Shown here in pieces: positions 30,001 through 40,312 of a stretch of 64,000 bases of DNA. This stretch comes from Urechis unicinctus (lineage: Eukaryota; Annelida; Polychaeta; Xenopneusta; Urechidae), in assembly GCA_034190875.2 (NCBI GenBank), contig CM067343.1, positions 34,855,059 through 34,919,058 on the forward strand, given 5' to 3'. The notes under the pieces were generated by a model, which was not told where the DNA came from, searched no databases, and worked only from the letters and a program-made list of their open reading frames with translations. Made by a program: the position numbers and the translations under genes. The stretch's first letter is position 1. Each line of letters opens with the position of its first letter.

Positions 30001-33000
30001 GGCTAAGTTTGTCTCAATATGGGAAGGAGAGGAAGTAAAACCTGGCAGTTTGAGATCATTGCAGGTCAGCCTCTCAACGTGAGCTGTCAACAAATCACCC
30101 TGGTTTTCTTCAGTATAGCACGTAGATAGCCTACCTTCCTTGAGGGGGACCTTGCCGAGGGAGGTACTGGAGGCGAGTCCGAGCTTCACTAGTTCTTCGT
30201 TAATGATGACCTCTTTCCTCCCCTGAGGCATCTGACACGATGAGGGGGAAGTGATGAAGGCTCTCCTCACCTTCCACATCCCTACACAAATTATATGGTC
30301 AGCCAAGATGACAGACATGAATAAATGTGGATATAAAACACCTATGGACAAACATTTTTATAAAACCTATATATTATATATATATATATATATATTATAT
30401 GGAGGTACCCAGCACTTACAAGTGGTCCAGTGAAGCTTGTATATCCACGTAGACACCTTCAAATGTCTTCTCATATCCAGTCATCTCAGCAAACGCCTTC
30501 TTCTCAGCCTCACACCACGACTTGAATCCAGCCTGTTCATCCTTCTGCATTACTGGGTACACATCAGCCAGACAGCATGGCACTGCTTGCGAGGGAAGAG
30601 CCAGAAACCTCCCTTGTAGTGGGTAGACTTTCTTCGGATCAACCCACTCCGTATTTCCAAAGTCCACATATTGCACTTTGACCTTGGAGATAGGTCTCTC
30701 ACCCACATCACCATGACCTTCCTCCTCATATTTCACCTTCAATATACGAGCCCTGTAGAAAGAGTTGTCTCCGCTGAAGAGAGTACAACAGGGGTCGCCA
30801 ACCTTTACTCTGTGATCCTGGAAGAACCTTGCCATTGTTGGTTTCTCAATATCTTTGTAGCTCTGGTTGAGTTCGTTGATGAGGAAATCTAGACTTTCCC
30901 GGGCTCCCTTCTTGACTATGTGTACCCAGAACTCGCTCGGAGATTCTATATGTGCCATCATGAACGTCAGTTTTCCATCTTCATCCATGCCATCTAGCGT
31001 AGCTTCTGCATACCCCTCAGAGTGAATTTGTTCTCCACTTTGATTTGGCTGACTATTAGGTTTGGTAGTATTAGGCTCGGTTAGGGTACAAGAGGCAGTG
31101 TCCGGCTTTTTCATCCAGTCTGTGAGGCGTTGGTGGGAGGAGTTTGATGAGTTTTTCACGAGTCTTGTAGCTGTTGCAGCAGGAGCGACTGGTGTTTGGA
31201 TAATCTTTCCACTCGGGCTCTCACTTTCAACGTTGCCATGACTTCTTAATGTCTGATTCCTAGCAGTACCTTGTTGCTCTGGTGAACAAGTGAGTGAGTT
31301 TAGACTAGAAGGGTGTTCAATGTCTTGTGGTGCAGGTGAAGGTGAATATGGCACCTTATGAACTGTAGGTGGAATCACAGGTGTAGAAACAGGTGGAACT
31401 GCACGTGGAGCAGGAGAAATTGGTGGGGCTGGGAGGATGTCATCTTGCATGTCCTCCTCCCTGGAGTTCAACGCCAGAGGGCACTGCAGTTCATGAATCG
31501 CTCTCAGAGGCAGCTGACTCAACACGACCAGTGATGAACATTTGGCGATTCTTAATGAACTCATACTGAAATAATCCTCCTTGATGGCAGTGTTCGACAC
31601 ACAAGAGGCATTAAATCGAGACTTCATGACCTCTGCAACGTTGGCTGGTCGACCAATCACAGCCTGGTCTGGCCCAGTGGGAGAGGCTTCGGTGTAGGAG
31701 AGGTCAATGAACACAAGTGGGCAGTTTTCTAAAAGTGTCACATTGGCTTGATAAAGACCTGACTCTATGGGAGTTTTTAAGAGGAAATTGCTGAAATCTG
31801 TGCAGTGCTTCCTGGACCATTTCTCCCCACTGGGTGGACCCACCTGAGCAAAAACACACAAATGGAGGTAAGATTGTGAATACAGGAGTTTGATTGATAA
31901 AGGAAGTGAAGCTTGTTCGTAATGCTTGGGTTATTACCCAAGTTACACCCACCAACGAAAAGAATGCTCACCAAAAGAATGATTACTAGATAGAAATATT
32001 TAAACAAAGAGAATGATTCTGCTTAGGATATATTCACACTAACAATGAATGATTCTTTGACAGATATATTCACACTAACAATGAATGATTCTTTGACAGA
32101 TATATTCACACTAACAATGAATGATTCTTTGACAGATATATTCACACTAACAATGAATGATTCTTTGACAGATATATTCACACTAACAATGAATGATTCT
32201 TTGACAGATATATTCACACTAACAATGAATGATTCTTTGACAGATATATTCACTCTAACAATGAATGATTCTTCTATGGGCAGTTTTAGAATCCTGGCTG
32301 GGACGCTGTGTGCTCATCAAACATAATATCAGTTGGGCTTAACACCAGATTCACAACACTTGATATCCAATTTAATGTTTGACATACTTGTGACAGGGAG
32401 CATGCAAAAGCTTGGACAGGAAGGGAGGCAAACTTGGGGTGAAGTGGGCGGAGCTCATCTGCAGATTTAGCCTCTGTGTTCCCAAAGTCAACATAGAGCA
32501 CTTCCACTGGAAACAAGAAGTGCAAAGTAATTAATCACTAGGGTTTTACAAAGCATTCAACAAGGAGGTGATATAAGTCATGGATGAGGATGATTGTAAT
32601 TAAACACCTGTATGATCTCCCGGTTTGTATGATCTCCACCTGTATCTCCTGGTTTGTACACCAGTTTGATCTCAACTGGAGTGAATACCTGTATGATCTC
32701 AGCCACCTTTATCACCTGGTTTGTACACCAGTTTGATCTCAACTGGAGTGAATACCTGTATGATCTCAGCCACCTTTATCACCTGGTTTGTACACCAGTT
32801 TGATCTCAACTGGAGTGAATACCTGTATGATCTCAGCCACCTTTATCATCTGGTTTGTCTACCTGTATGATCTCAGCCACCTTTATCATCTGGTTTGTCT
32901 ACCTGTATGATCTCACCCACCTTTATCATCTGGTTTCTCAACCTGTATGATCTCACCCACCTTTATCATCTGGTTTCTCTACCTGTATGATCTCACCCAC

Positions 33001-36000
33001 CTTTATCATCTGGTTTCTCTACCTGTATATAACACCCACCTTTATCATCTGGTTTGTCTACCTGTATGATCTCACCCACCTTTATCATCTGGTTTCTCTA
33101 CCTGTATATAACACCCACCTTTATCATCTGGTTTCTCTGCCTGTATATAACACCCACCTTTATCATCTGGTTTGTCTACCTGTATGATCTCACCCACCTT
33201 TATCACCCGCTTTGTACACCCGTATGACTCGAGCCCTGTACCACTCGTGGTCTTGGGAGAAGCAGGCACACACCACCATGCCTAAGCTAGGGGACCAGGC
33301 AACTTGCTCCATACACTGTCAGCCCTGACGCTGCCCTGCTCGGAACTGAATACATACACATGGAGAAACGCATGCGTAAGTGAAAAGAACCAGAATAAAT
33401 ACTGTTTTCTTAGCCACTCACATCAGCAATATTTTCATCCAAGATGTCTCGATGTTATTTCAAAATGGAATCAAAAGGCTGGAAGCTATTGCTCACTTGA
33501 GCCAGTTCTGTAGATCTTCCACCTTGGGGTTGAGGGGCTGGACCCAGAAGTGGTTAGGAGATGTAACAATCTGAGGTGTTACACTCAATCTGCAGCCTGC
33601 TGATAGTTCCTGCCGACTTAAATGTGGTCCATTTCCGTAATCTCCAAGCTCGTTGAGTTGCTGCAGAAGGGGTGTGGCAGCACGGTGAGGGGGTATGGAG
33701 ACAGTAGAGGAAGTCTCGCTACCAAAACTCCGTCGGGATTTCCTAACTGGTTTCTTGAGACGAGTTTTTTTGGTGGATGCTGGTTTCGATTCCCTGGGGA
33801 TAATACAGGCTTGTTCCCCCGTTGTTGAGGTTGTCCCCGGATGTTGGTCCTGTTCGGAGATGATGGGGTGTTGTGAAATAGCCTGCTTGTTCTGAGTATT
33901 GCTGGAAGATACTGCGGTATTGCAAGATGCTGGAATCTCTTTGCCCTCCTCCATCTTGCTGCCATTAAATGCCCTACCATCTTCATAATCTACAGGTGTC
34001 ACAACAACTGGCTCAAACACCTTTTCACCTTTCACACCACCTACTGATTGGATGATCTCACCAGCAGTAACCCCATCACCACCTCTTAACACACCCTCAT
34101 TGCCGCTCACACCCTCAGCCAGGATGCCAGGGTTAACACTCCCAACACACAGCTCATCTTGACCGGCCTCCGACCTCTCATGTTTCACCACCAGTGACCT
34201 CGCCTGATGGCCATCATTTCCCTCCCCATCTCTGTACGGTGGACACTCCCTGAGGTCAGGGGGCTTGTCGGGCTCCCCTCCCCCCTCCTCTCCACCACTG
34301 CTGTCATCCTCTGCATACCATACATACATGGATAAATGACAAAAATAAAAGTGCAAAACATATAAATTGACAAATAGGATTCAATAAATAAATGAGAGTT
34401 AATATCAACAATGAATGAAATAACGATTAAATTGTTAATTTGGAATGAAAATTGTTCTTCTCAAGAGATAAATATTCCACTGAAGCGCTCGAAATGGCCA
34501 ATCACCATAGGCGACTAACTATTGATTTGGGTGGAAATTTGCCCATCATAATCACGTCTTTATTTTGCGCAATATTGCAATTTTCTGGCAAGTTCTTTGC
34601 ATGCGTCATTTGTAAACATTGCCGGTTTAGCTAATCAGATAGAGCGTATTTGTCACTTGAAATGTATAGTCTTAATTCAGGATGAAGAGTACGGTTGACT
34701 GCAGCACATTGTACTCATGTCTCATGAAAATTTGTTATAGAATCATTTTTATCTGTCTTGGTACGGACAGTGTAAATGCACTCTGCGTATGGGGCGTTTG
34801 TAACGATCCTTGAGAATTGTCCATGCAGGTGGACTTTATTAATTAATTACTTGGTGTTTGCCAAGTGGCAAATTTTCTTAGGTTTGGCTCCTGTATACAA
34901 CAGCCAACAATGAGACTCGGCTGAGTTTCGAGCGCTGCACTGTTTACACAAAATACCAGAAAAAAAAAAACTACGAACTGATTCATGGTAATATCAAATG
35001 TCATATCATATGAAAGGTGAAAAAACAATAATGATACTTCTACATACCATCACCACCATCAATGGAGGTGCTTATCAGAAAGAGAACCTTGAAACATTCC
35101 TCCAACGTACAGACCACTGCAGGGTAACTATGCATGAAGCAAACACGGTCTTGTTCTTCAAGAAGCGAACCAACAGCAACCTCAGCCTGGCACACAAGTA
35201 AAAGCCAACGTAAACCTCAGCCTGGCAAACAAGTAAAACAGTCGGCGTAAACCTCAGTCTGACAAACAAGTAAAAGCCGACGTAAACCTCAGCCTGACCC
35301 ACAAGTAAAAGCCGATGTAAACTTCAGTCTGACCCACAAGTAAAAGCCGACGTAAACCTCAGTCTGACAAACAAGTACCAGTCGGCGTAAACCTCAGACT
35401 GACACACAAGTAACAGCCAACGCAAACCTCAGCCTGACCCACAAGTAAAAGTCGATGTTAACCTCAGTCTGACCCACAAGTAAAAGTTGATGTTAACCTC
35501 AGTCTGACACACAAGTAACAGCCAAAGCAAACCTCAGTCTGACACACAAGTAAAAGCCAATGTAAGTATGATACCAGGCATCTGATTAGAATGTTCCACA
35601 ATTCACACCCCATAAATAGATCACGATAATTACTGTTGAAGTTAAAGTCAAAGCCATACTTGATTGATGGGTGCTGTATTATTTATCACAGGGCTTGGTT
35701 AATGAAGACCCATATGGCAAAGTCAGATTAATAGGTTAAAGTTCATTTATATAAAAGGACACCATCAAAGCCGTTTCATAGGTCAACAAAAACGAGGTAA
35801 ATGAGAGAAGATCTACCATCCAACAATTCTGTCAGGTTAGAGAGGAGAATTCCTGCATGAAAATTGGGAAGGTATTTGATTATATCCTACGGGGACTACC
35901 TTTTTGTACTGGCTGTTTATGAAGCTACTGATGGTGTTGTGCTGTTCTCTGATGCCGTCCAGTTTCTCTTGCACTCGCTTCCGAGCCTCAACAACAAACT

Positions 36001-36019
36001 TCTTCTTTGTGAGTGCCAT
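24617..36019 (-). CDS. Gene B: three-Tudor protein with CCCH zinc finger (RNF17/TDRD4- or TDRD1-like), one apparent frameshift
   Basis: Fourteen exons on the minus strand with interlocking phases: 35900-36019, 35048-35186, 33497-34310, ~33198-33286, 32388-32506, 30420-31843, ~29991-30265, 29774-29887, 27408-27500, 26883-27080, 26250-26313, 25878-26021, 25045-25250, 24617-24863 (TAG). About 1,348 residues. Three extended Tudor domains share the family core (WYRARV or FYRAR, then YVDFG or FVDFG). Such proteins dock on methylarginine tails of Piwi proteins in germ granules and support piRNA biogenesis; that role here is inferred from the family. Exon 12 needs one extra base to keep the frame. 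Upstream RING-type exons, expected if it is an RNF17 orthologue, were not found, although an acceptor-like site just before the first ATG leaves room for them. Confidence 0.8.
27408..27500 (-). CDS. Gene B exon 9: CCCH zinc finger
   Basis: A 93-base exon, essentially one zinc finger: KVCRWFQKGNCWRGEICPF followed by KHIH. Spacing is C-x7-C-x5-C-x3-H, the standard CCCH range. CCCH fingers usually bind single-stranded RNA. It enters and leaves in phase 1, so it is a symmetric cassette that could be added or skipped without changing the frame. Confidence 0.82.
28636..29720. repeat. 42-bp minisatellite, about 26 copies, in Gene B intron 8
   Basis: Unit like gcatgctagtcagtgaatgc plus 22 more bases (caggcagtgtaacattcatt, gct). 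Because 42 is a multiple of three and most units lack stops, long Cys-rich frames appear on both strands (14-residue periodicity). Shorter, related words (gaatgctagcacctgaat) at 27720-27870 suggest an older seed. Confidence 0.95.
29774..30265 (-). CDS. Gene B exons 7-8: end of Tudor unit 2 and linker
   Basis: Exon 7 (29991-30265) contains EVIINEELVKLGLAS, the characteristic terminal helix of the extended Tudor/SN-like fold. Its acceptor is weak: an AG near 30266 gives the right phase, while the better-looking AG at about 30280 does not. Exon 8 (29774-29887) encodes an acidic linker (CEWNPMLDDYESIRNSY) leading to the zinc finger exon. Confidence 0.68.
30420..31843 (-). CDS. Gene B exon 6: linker and Tudor domain 2
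   Basis: A 1,424-base exon. It begins with the tail of Tudor unit 1 (VGPPSGEKWSRKHCTDF, VFIDLSY), continues through a Pro/Ser-rich linker, and then encodes a full extended Tudor: FMMAHIESPSEFWVHIV, VGDPCCTLFSGDNSFYRARI, VKVQYVDFGNTEWVD, LPSQAVPCCL. The aromatic-cage residues expected of a methylarginine reader (Phe/Tyr and Asp-Phe-Gly-Asn) are present. The donor ctt|gtaagt is strong. Confidence 0.85.
32013..32274. repeat. 36-bp minisatellite, about 7 nearly identical copies, in Gene B intron 5
   Basis: Unit acaatgaatgattctttgac then agatatattcacacta. Copies are almost identical, implying recent expansion or homogenisation. It is open on both strands, an artefact of the 36-base period. Confidence 0.95.
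32388..34310 (-). CDS. Gene B exons 3-5: acidic linker and Tudor domain 1
   Basis: Exon 3 (33497-34310) is a low-complexity acidic/Ser-rich linker with a basic patch (KKTRLKKPVRKSRRSF), ending NHFWVQPLNPKVEDLQNW, the typical lead-in to an extended Tudor domain. Exon 4 (about 33198-33286) holds MVVCACFSQDHEWYRARVI. Exon 5 (32388-32506) holds VEVLYVDFGNTE and LPVQAFACSL. The exon 4 start is the weakest join: the in-frame AG used here gives a short spacer, whereas a longer start at about 33314 reads better as protein but breaks phase. Confidence 0.72.
32603..33215. repeat. 40-bp (and 67-bp variant) minisatellite containing the exon 4 donor of Gene B
   Basis: Units such as cctgtatgatctcacccacc followed by tttatcatctggtttctcta. 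On the minus strand each contains gataaag|gtgggtg (or gtggctg), matching the true exon 4 end and donor at 33198. About a dozen copies run without spacing from the exon 4/intron 4 border. Three copies at the far end carry an extra segment with ttgatctcaactggagtgaa. Confidence 0.92.
35048..36019 (-). CDS. Gene B exons 1-2: basic/coiled N-terminus
   Basis: Exon 1 (35900-36019) starts at ATG in a good context (ggccATGgc) and encodes KKKFVVEARKRVQEKLDGI, a basic amphipathic helix likely to be coiled coil. Exon 2 (35048-35186) encodes a Cys/His-containing stretch (RVCFMHSYPAVVCTLEECF). Its phase-1 donor joins exon 3 as ...DGGD/EDDSSGG. A polypyrimidine-AG (tttttgtacag) lies six bases before the ATG, so exon 1 could be internal and the true start further upstream. 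Confidence 0.6.
35177..35567. repeat. ~35-bp minisatellite containing the exon 2 acceptor of Gene B
   Basis: Units of the form taaacctcagcctggcacac then aagtaaaagccaacg. Read on the minus strand, each gives tttacttgtgtgycag|rctgagg, matching the true acceptor (tacttgtgtgccag|gctgagg) at 35186/35187 and the first exon bases. About ten further copies lie in the intron upstream. Confidence 0.92.
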
Positions 36020-38059
36020 GGCCAGCTGTACAAAAAGTACATGGTAAATATAGAGAGTGAAACATTTCAAATTAAATCACACATATTCTTATGAATATAC
36101 AGAGTGAAACATTTCATATTAAATCATACATATTCTTATGGAAGTCATCGTTACCAGCAAACACATACCAAGCATGTGTAGCAGCAAAGTGGCCATGATA
36201 TTACCCATATCATTTTTACATAAATTATACAACTTATCATAGATATGTCAAACAGTTAAATAGCTGGAGGACATATATAACACAATATTTTCAGGGAAAT
36301 AATTACTTATTATTAATATTTAATAAAATGTAACATATGGCAACACAGCAACAACTGTAGAATATTTGCTTAAGCATGGGTGGAAACTAAGTGGAATACA
36401 TTTAGGTGAAAAGGGGTACTGAAAGATTTAAACAGTTCAGCCACACCAGTACCTTATGCCATTAGAAACATAAATCCTTTTAAACGTTTTTGAAAATAAT
36501 TTTTATTCTTAATTGTAACCATGGTTGCCACCATGACAACCCTCATGACATCATAGGCTGGTGAAGCCACCATGACAACCCTCATGACGTGAAGCAAGGG
36601 TTAACAGTAGGCATGAAACATCAACATGTCTGGTGTGTGGTTCAGTGTACAAAGGCTATGTCAACTATGCCACAATACAAACAGTACAGGTCTGAATGAG
36701 TGAGTGAGTGAGTGAGTGTGAGTGAGTGAGTTTAGGGTTAAACTGCACACCAACACTAATATGTCATATGGTGCCTCGAAAGGTGGGATGAATATGAAGA
36801 GATAAGTTTGACCTGATTTAGCTGCCGCCTTCCAGGATAAATGGAAAAAAGAGTGAAAAATACATGGATGATGAAAAAGATTAAATGCAAACGATTATCC
36901 TAGGGCAAGTCACCACCAGCCGATTGACTGGACCAGGCCATCCCAGCCGCTGGTCAGTTGCGGCCTCGCCGCTATGTTGGGACCAGATATTACCGCTTGG
37001 TGTGATTCTAGGGCAACATACTAATTCATAGGAGTCGTTGAAACTCGCCTTTAGTTCAGATAAATGTTCGGCGAGTTGATTTCATTAGACAAAACTATAT
37101 CAAAAACAGAAACACAGATAATTCCATTGAATTCCCAAACTGAATTGTGGTAAGATGCCACAACTAAGATGGAGTGCAGCAGCATCTCCTGCACTTGGTT
37201 CTAAAGAGCTACTACAGACATAGAGGCCGACTGTAGGTCTGGTGTGACGTGTGACAACTCAGTCACTTTCTCGGTGTTAACTTGTCAGGGTTGCCTGATT
37301 AGCTCTCGAGTGTCAGTCTTGGGCTTTAATTGGAAACTGTTGATTAGTGACTTGGCTACCAACCTCTAAGTAACAGGTAAGTGGCAAAGAAACACTACAG
37401 GTCTATAACTTGTCTAGTGAGCCACGCGCGTTATAGTTAGCGAGTTACTCAGAGCAAATCCTATATTCTCAGTTTAATTCTTAAAAACCCGACAGTTTTT
37501 ATTACCGAAAGTAAATATCTCTTGAATATGGTTAAGATTTTTTCGATTCGAGCGGGGTTTTTGGTTCAAAAGTTTATATATTATCGCTCATTCTCAATCA
37601 ACTATCGGTAGAAAATAATTACAAACAAGTATGTTGAGTAATAGAGACTGATTAAGTCAGTTATATAACTGGATAATATGGAATAGTACGACTTGACAAT
37701 AAATGAATACCATTCATTGACAATTTTAATATCGCATCTCGTGTTGGAAGACTGGCCGATGAAGTTTCGCTCGCGATAAAGCGTTATGATAGGTGGATCA
37801 GGTTTGGCATAACGTAATGTATATTGAAGAAATTTCTATCTCTTCCGCAATGTGAATCTTCGATATTTATAACAAATAACAATCATTACCTTAACAACAT
37901 TTTATGAACAATGTATGCACAATGGTGCCAATAATAATTTACCTTTCCTCACTGACTTGATGTTAAAAGATTACAGTACTCAGTAGCCTCGATACCATCC
38001 CCTCCCACAGGTCAAAGTTGGCAGTTGGGGGTAGTCCGAAATGAGATGAGTCAGCAAAA
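36020..38059. promoter_or_regulatory. Shared divergent upstream region between Gene B (-) and Gene C (+)
   Basis: About 2 kb separates the two first recognised coding exons, which point away from each other. I see no TATA box or CpG-dense island, only the GAGT repeat. It probably holds both 5' UTRs and promoters, and possibly unrecognised 5' exons of Gene B. Confidence 0.4.
36690..36732 (+). repeat. (GAGT)n head, possible SINE start
   Basis: A gagtgagtgagt run followed by gagtttagggttaaactgca. Many molluscan genomes carry short interspersed repeats that begin with GTGAGTGAGTTTAG; the rest of this copy (to about 37010) is too diverged for me to confirm. Confidence 0.45.
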
Positions 38060-39453
38060 ATGGTCCACCTAGACGGGACTGACGTGTGGTCTTCTCTTCA
38101 CGGGAGATCCCTATCATCTTACCACGCAGTCGCTCCCTCCAACAGCGGGTCATCCCTTCCCAACATCCACGCATCGTCCTCTACATCCTTGCCTCATATC
38201 ACGGATTCTTCAGCGCAAACCTCTGACAGTTTACTCGAGAAGCACTTTCACAGAACTTCATATGTAATTGGAGAGCAGTTGGGGACAGAAACTCGGAATC
38301 TGGAGTTCAAGAGCGCTCAAGGGAGGCATATATATCGGCATCTTAAGAATAATGTCGGGAAGTATATGACGGCGTTCCTTAATTCGGAAGGGGGAACGTT
38401 GCTCTTCGGCATCGATGATAAAGGTAGCCTATATAGGGGGCCTATAGCCTATATAGGGGGCCTATAGCCTATATAGGGGGCCTATATAGGGGGCCTATAT
38501 ATAGGGGCCTATAGCCTATATAGGGGGCCTATAGCCTATATAGGGGGCCTATAGCCTATATATATAGGGGGCCTATAGCCTATATAGGGGGCCTATAGCC
38601 TATATAGGGGGCCTATAGCCTATATAGGGGGCCTATATAGCCTATAGACCTATATAGGGGGCCTATAGACCTATATAGGGGCCTATAGACCTATATAGGG
38701 GGCCTATAGACCTATATAGGGGGCCTATAGCCTATATAGGGGGCCTATAGACCTCAGTTTAATATTGTTAGTTGCAATGCATTTAATACTCAACGATAAC
38801 GCAAAATATAAACAATTAATTCATCACTCAAATTCATTCATTTTGCGTCAAACAAATTTGACCTATTTCATTAATTATTGTGCATATAACCGGCATTTTC
38901 TTATCAGACTATTTCTTTTTCTGACTGACAGGGAAGGTGGTTGGTGTACAATGTTGCCACCAAGCGGAAGACAGAATACGATTGGATATAGACGGTGTCA
39001 TGGGGAAAATCAAACCGCTTCTCACCACTTCTATGTACAGCGTCAACTTCCAAAGAGTGACAAACGAGAGTGGTCATGAAATCGGTTCGTTGATGGTTTT
39101 GAAGTTACCAATATTAATCTGTGCGGTTATTTTCAAGGTGTCAAAGTCGGTCAAAATTTCATTACATGCATCAAAACGATGCAAATGCATACCCGGATCC
39201 TGAATTTTGCCAGTTATTATGTGGTATTTGTGTCACAAATGTCAATGTGATTAGATGACCTAAAGGTCATCGAGGTCATAATTCGACCACCTCCAGGATC
39301 GAGGGACAAATTATACGAATCTCAAGATGGCACTGTGTATGTAAGACGAGATGCGAGCTTGCAGAGATTAACACCAGCGTTCATCCAAGAGTGGACAAAA
39401 CAGGTGATGTTATGTTTTTTCATTCCGATGAATCAACTAATTCATGAAATTCA

Positions 39454-39510
<57 letters not shown>

Positions 39511-39602
39511 TATATATATATAGGTATATAGGGTATATATATATATATATATTATATATATATGTATATATGTATATATATATTTATATATATATATGTA
39601 TA

Positions 39603-39642
<40 letters not shown>

Positions 39643-39731
39643 GTATATATATGTATATAAATATATATTCATATATATAAGAAAGCGAACAGTAATATAT
39701 ATCAGAGGGAGCAATTATTGCCCCAAACAAG

Positions 39732-39816
<85 letters not shown>

Positions 39817-39889
39817 TATATCTATATATATATATATATATCTCTCTCTAGATATATAAGATATATCTATATATATATATATCTATATA

Positions 39890-39944
<55 letters not shown>

Positions 39945-40312
39945 TCTTATTATTATTATTAATTGAGGTAAGTGTTTTGGCGATAGTCCCCGATAGTTAT
40001 TCAGCCTTGGCCATCATCAAGCTCGTTTGAATTACCTGGTTGTAGAGGACGGAGCGGAAACTGAAAGAGCAAGGGGAAAATTTGACGAGAAAACACAGTA
40101 AACTTCACCAACACCTTAACGATAGACAGGTAGAGGAGGCTGCGAAAGAAAATGAGGTTGTCCGGTCGCAGCTGTCAAAAACTCTTCAGCAAATGGACAC
40201 CCTCACTATGGCCACCACACAACTTGCCAAAGATTTGCTGGAACAGAAAACTCAGATAGAACAGCTTCGCAAACGATCTAGCCTTCTGTCGACTGTGTGT
40301 ACGATTGTGTAG
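38060..40312 (+). CDS. Gene C: Schlafen-like (AlbA_2) protein with C-terminal coiled coil
   Basis: Four exons in phase: 38060-38423, 38932-39137, 39266-39403, 40046-40312 (TAG), 324 residues. ATG context aaaaATGG. Residues 1-60 are a Ser-rich disordered tail. The Schlafen AlbA_2 core follows: [12 protein letters not shown] (E77, E82, K84; the family E-x-K element), [19 protein letters not shown] (about 102-120), [14 protein letters not shown], then [12 protein letters not shown] and [11 protein letters not shown]. The last exon is a charged helix ([17 protein letters not shown] ... [12 protein letters not shown]), likely coiled coil. Size and layout resemble vertebrate Schlafen-like 1 and the short Schlafen-domain proteins; the helicase of long Schlafens is absent. 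The acceptor at 39266 and donor at 39137 are the least certain sites. Confidence 0.8.
38425..38757 (+). repeat. Palindromic minisatellite (cctatatagggggcctatag) in Gene C intron 1
   Basis: Begins at the donor of exon 1 (aaag|gtagcctatata) and runs about 330 bp. Units of 16-31 bp are near-palindromic (cctatatagg, cctatagg), so single strands could fold. It does not alter the exon. Confidence 0.93.
39457..39945 (+). repeat. Long interrupted (TA)n tract
   Basis: Nearly 490 bp of TA with GATA/CTATA interruptions in the last intron of Gene C. All frames here are repeat artefacts. Confidence 0.95.
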
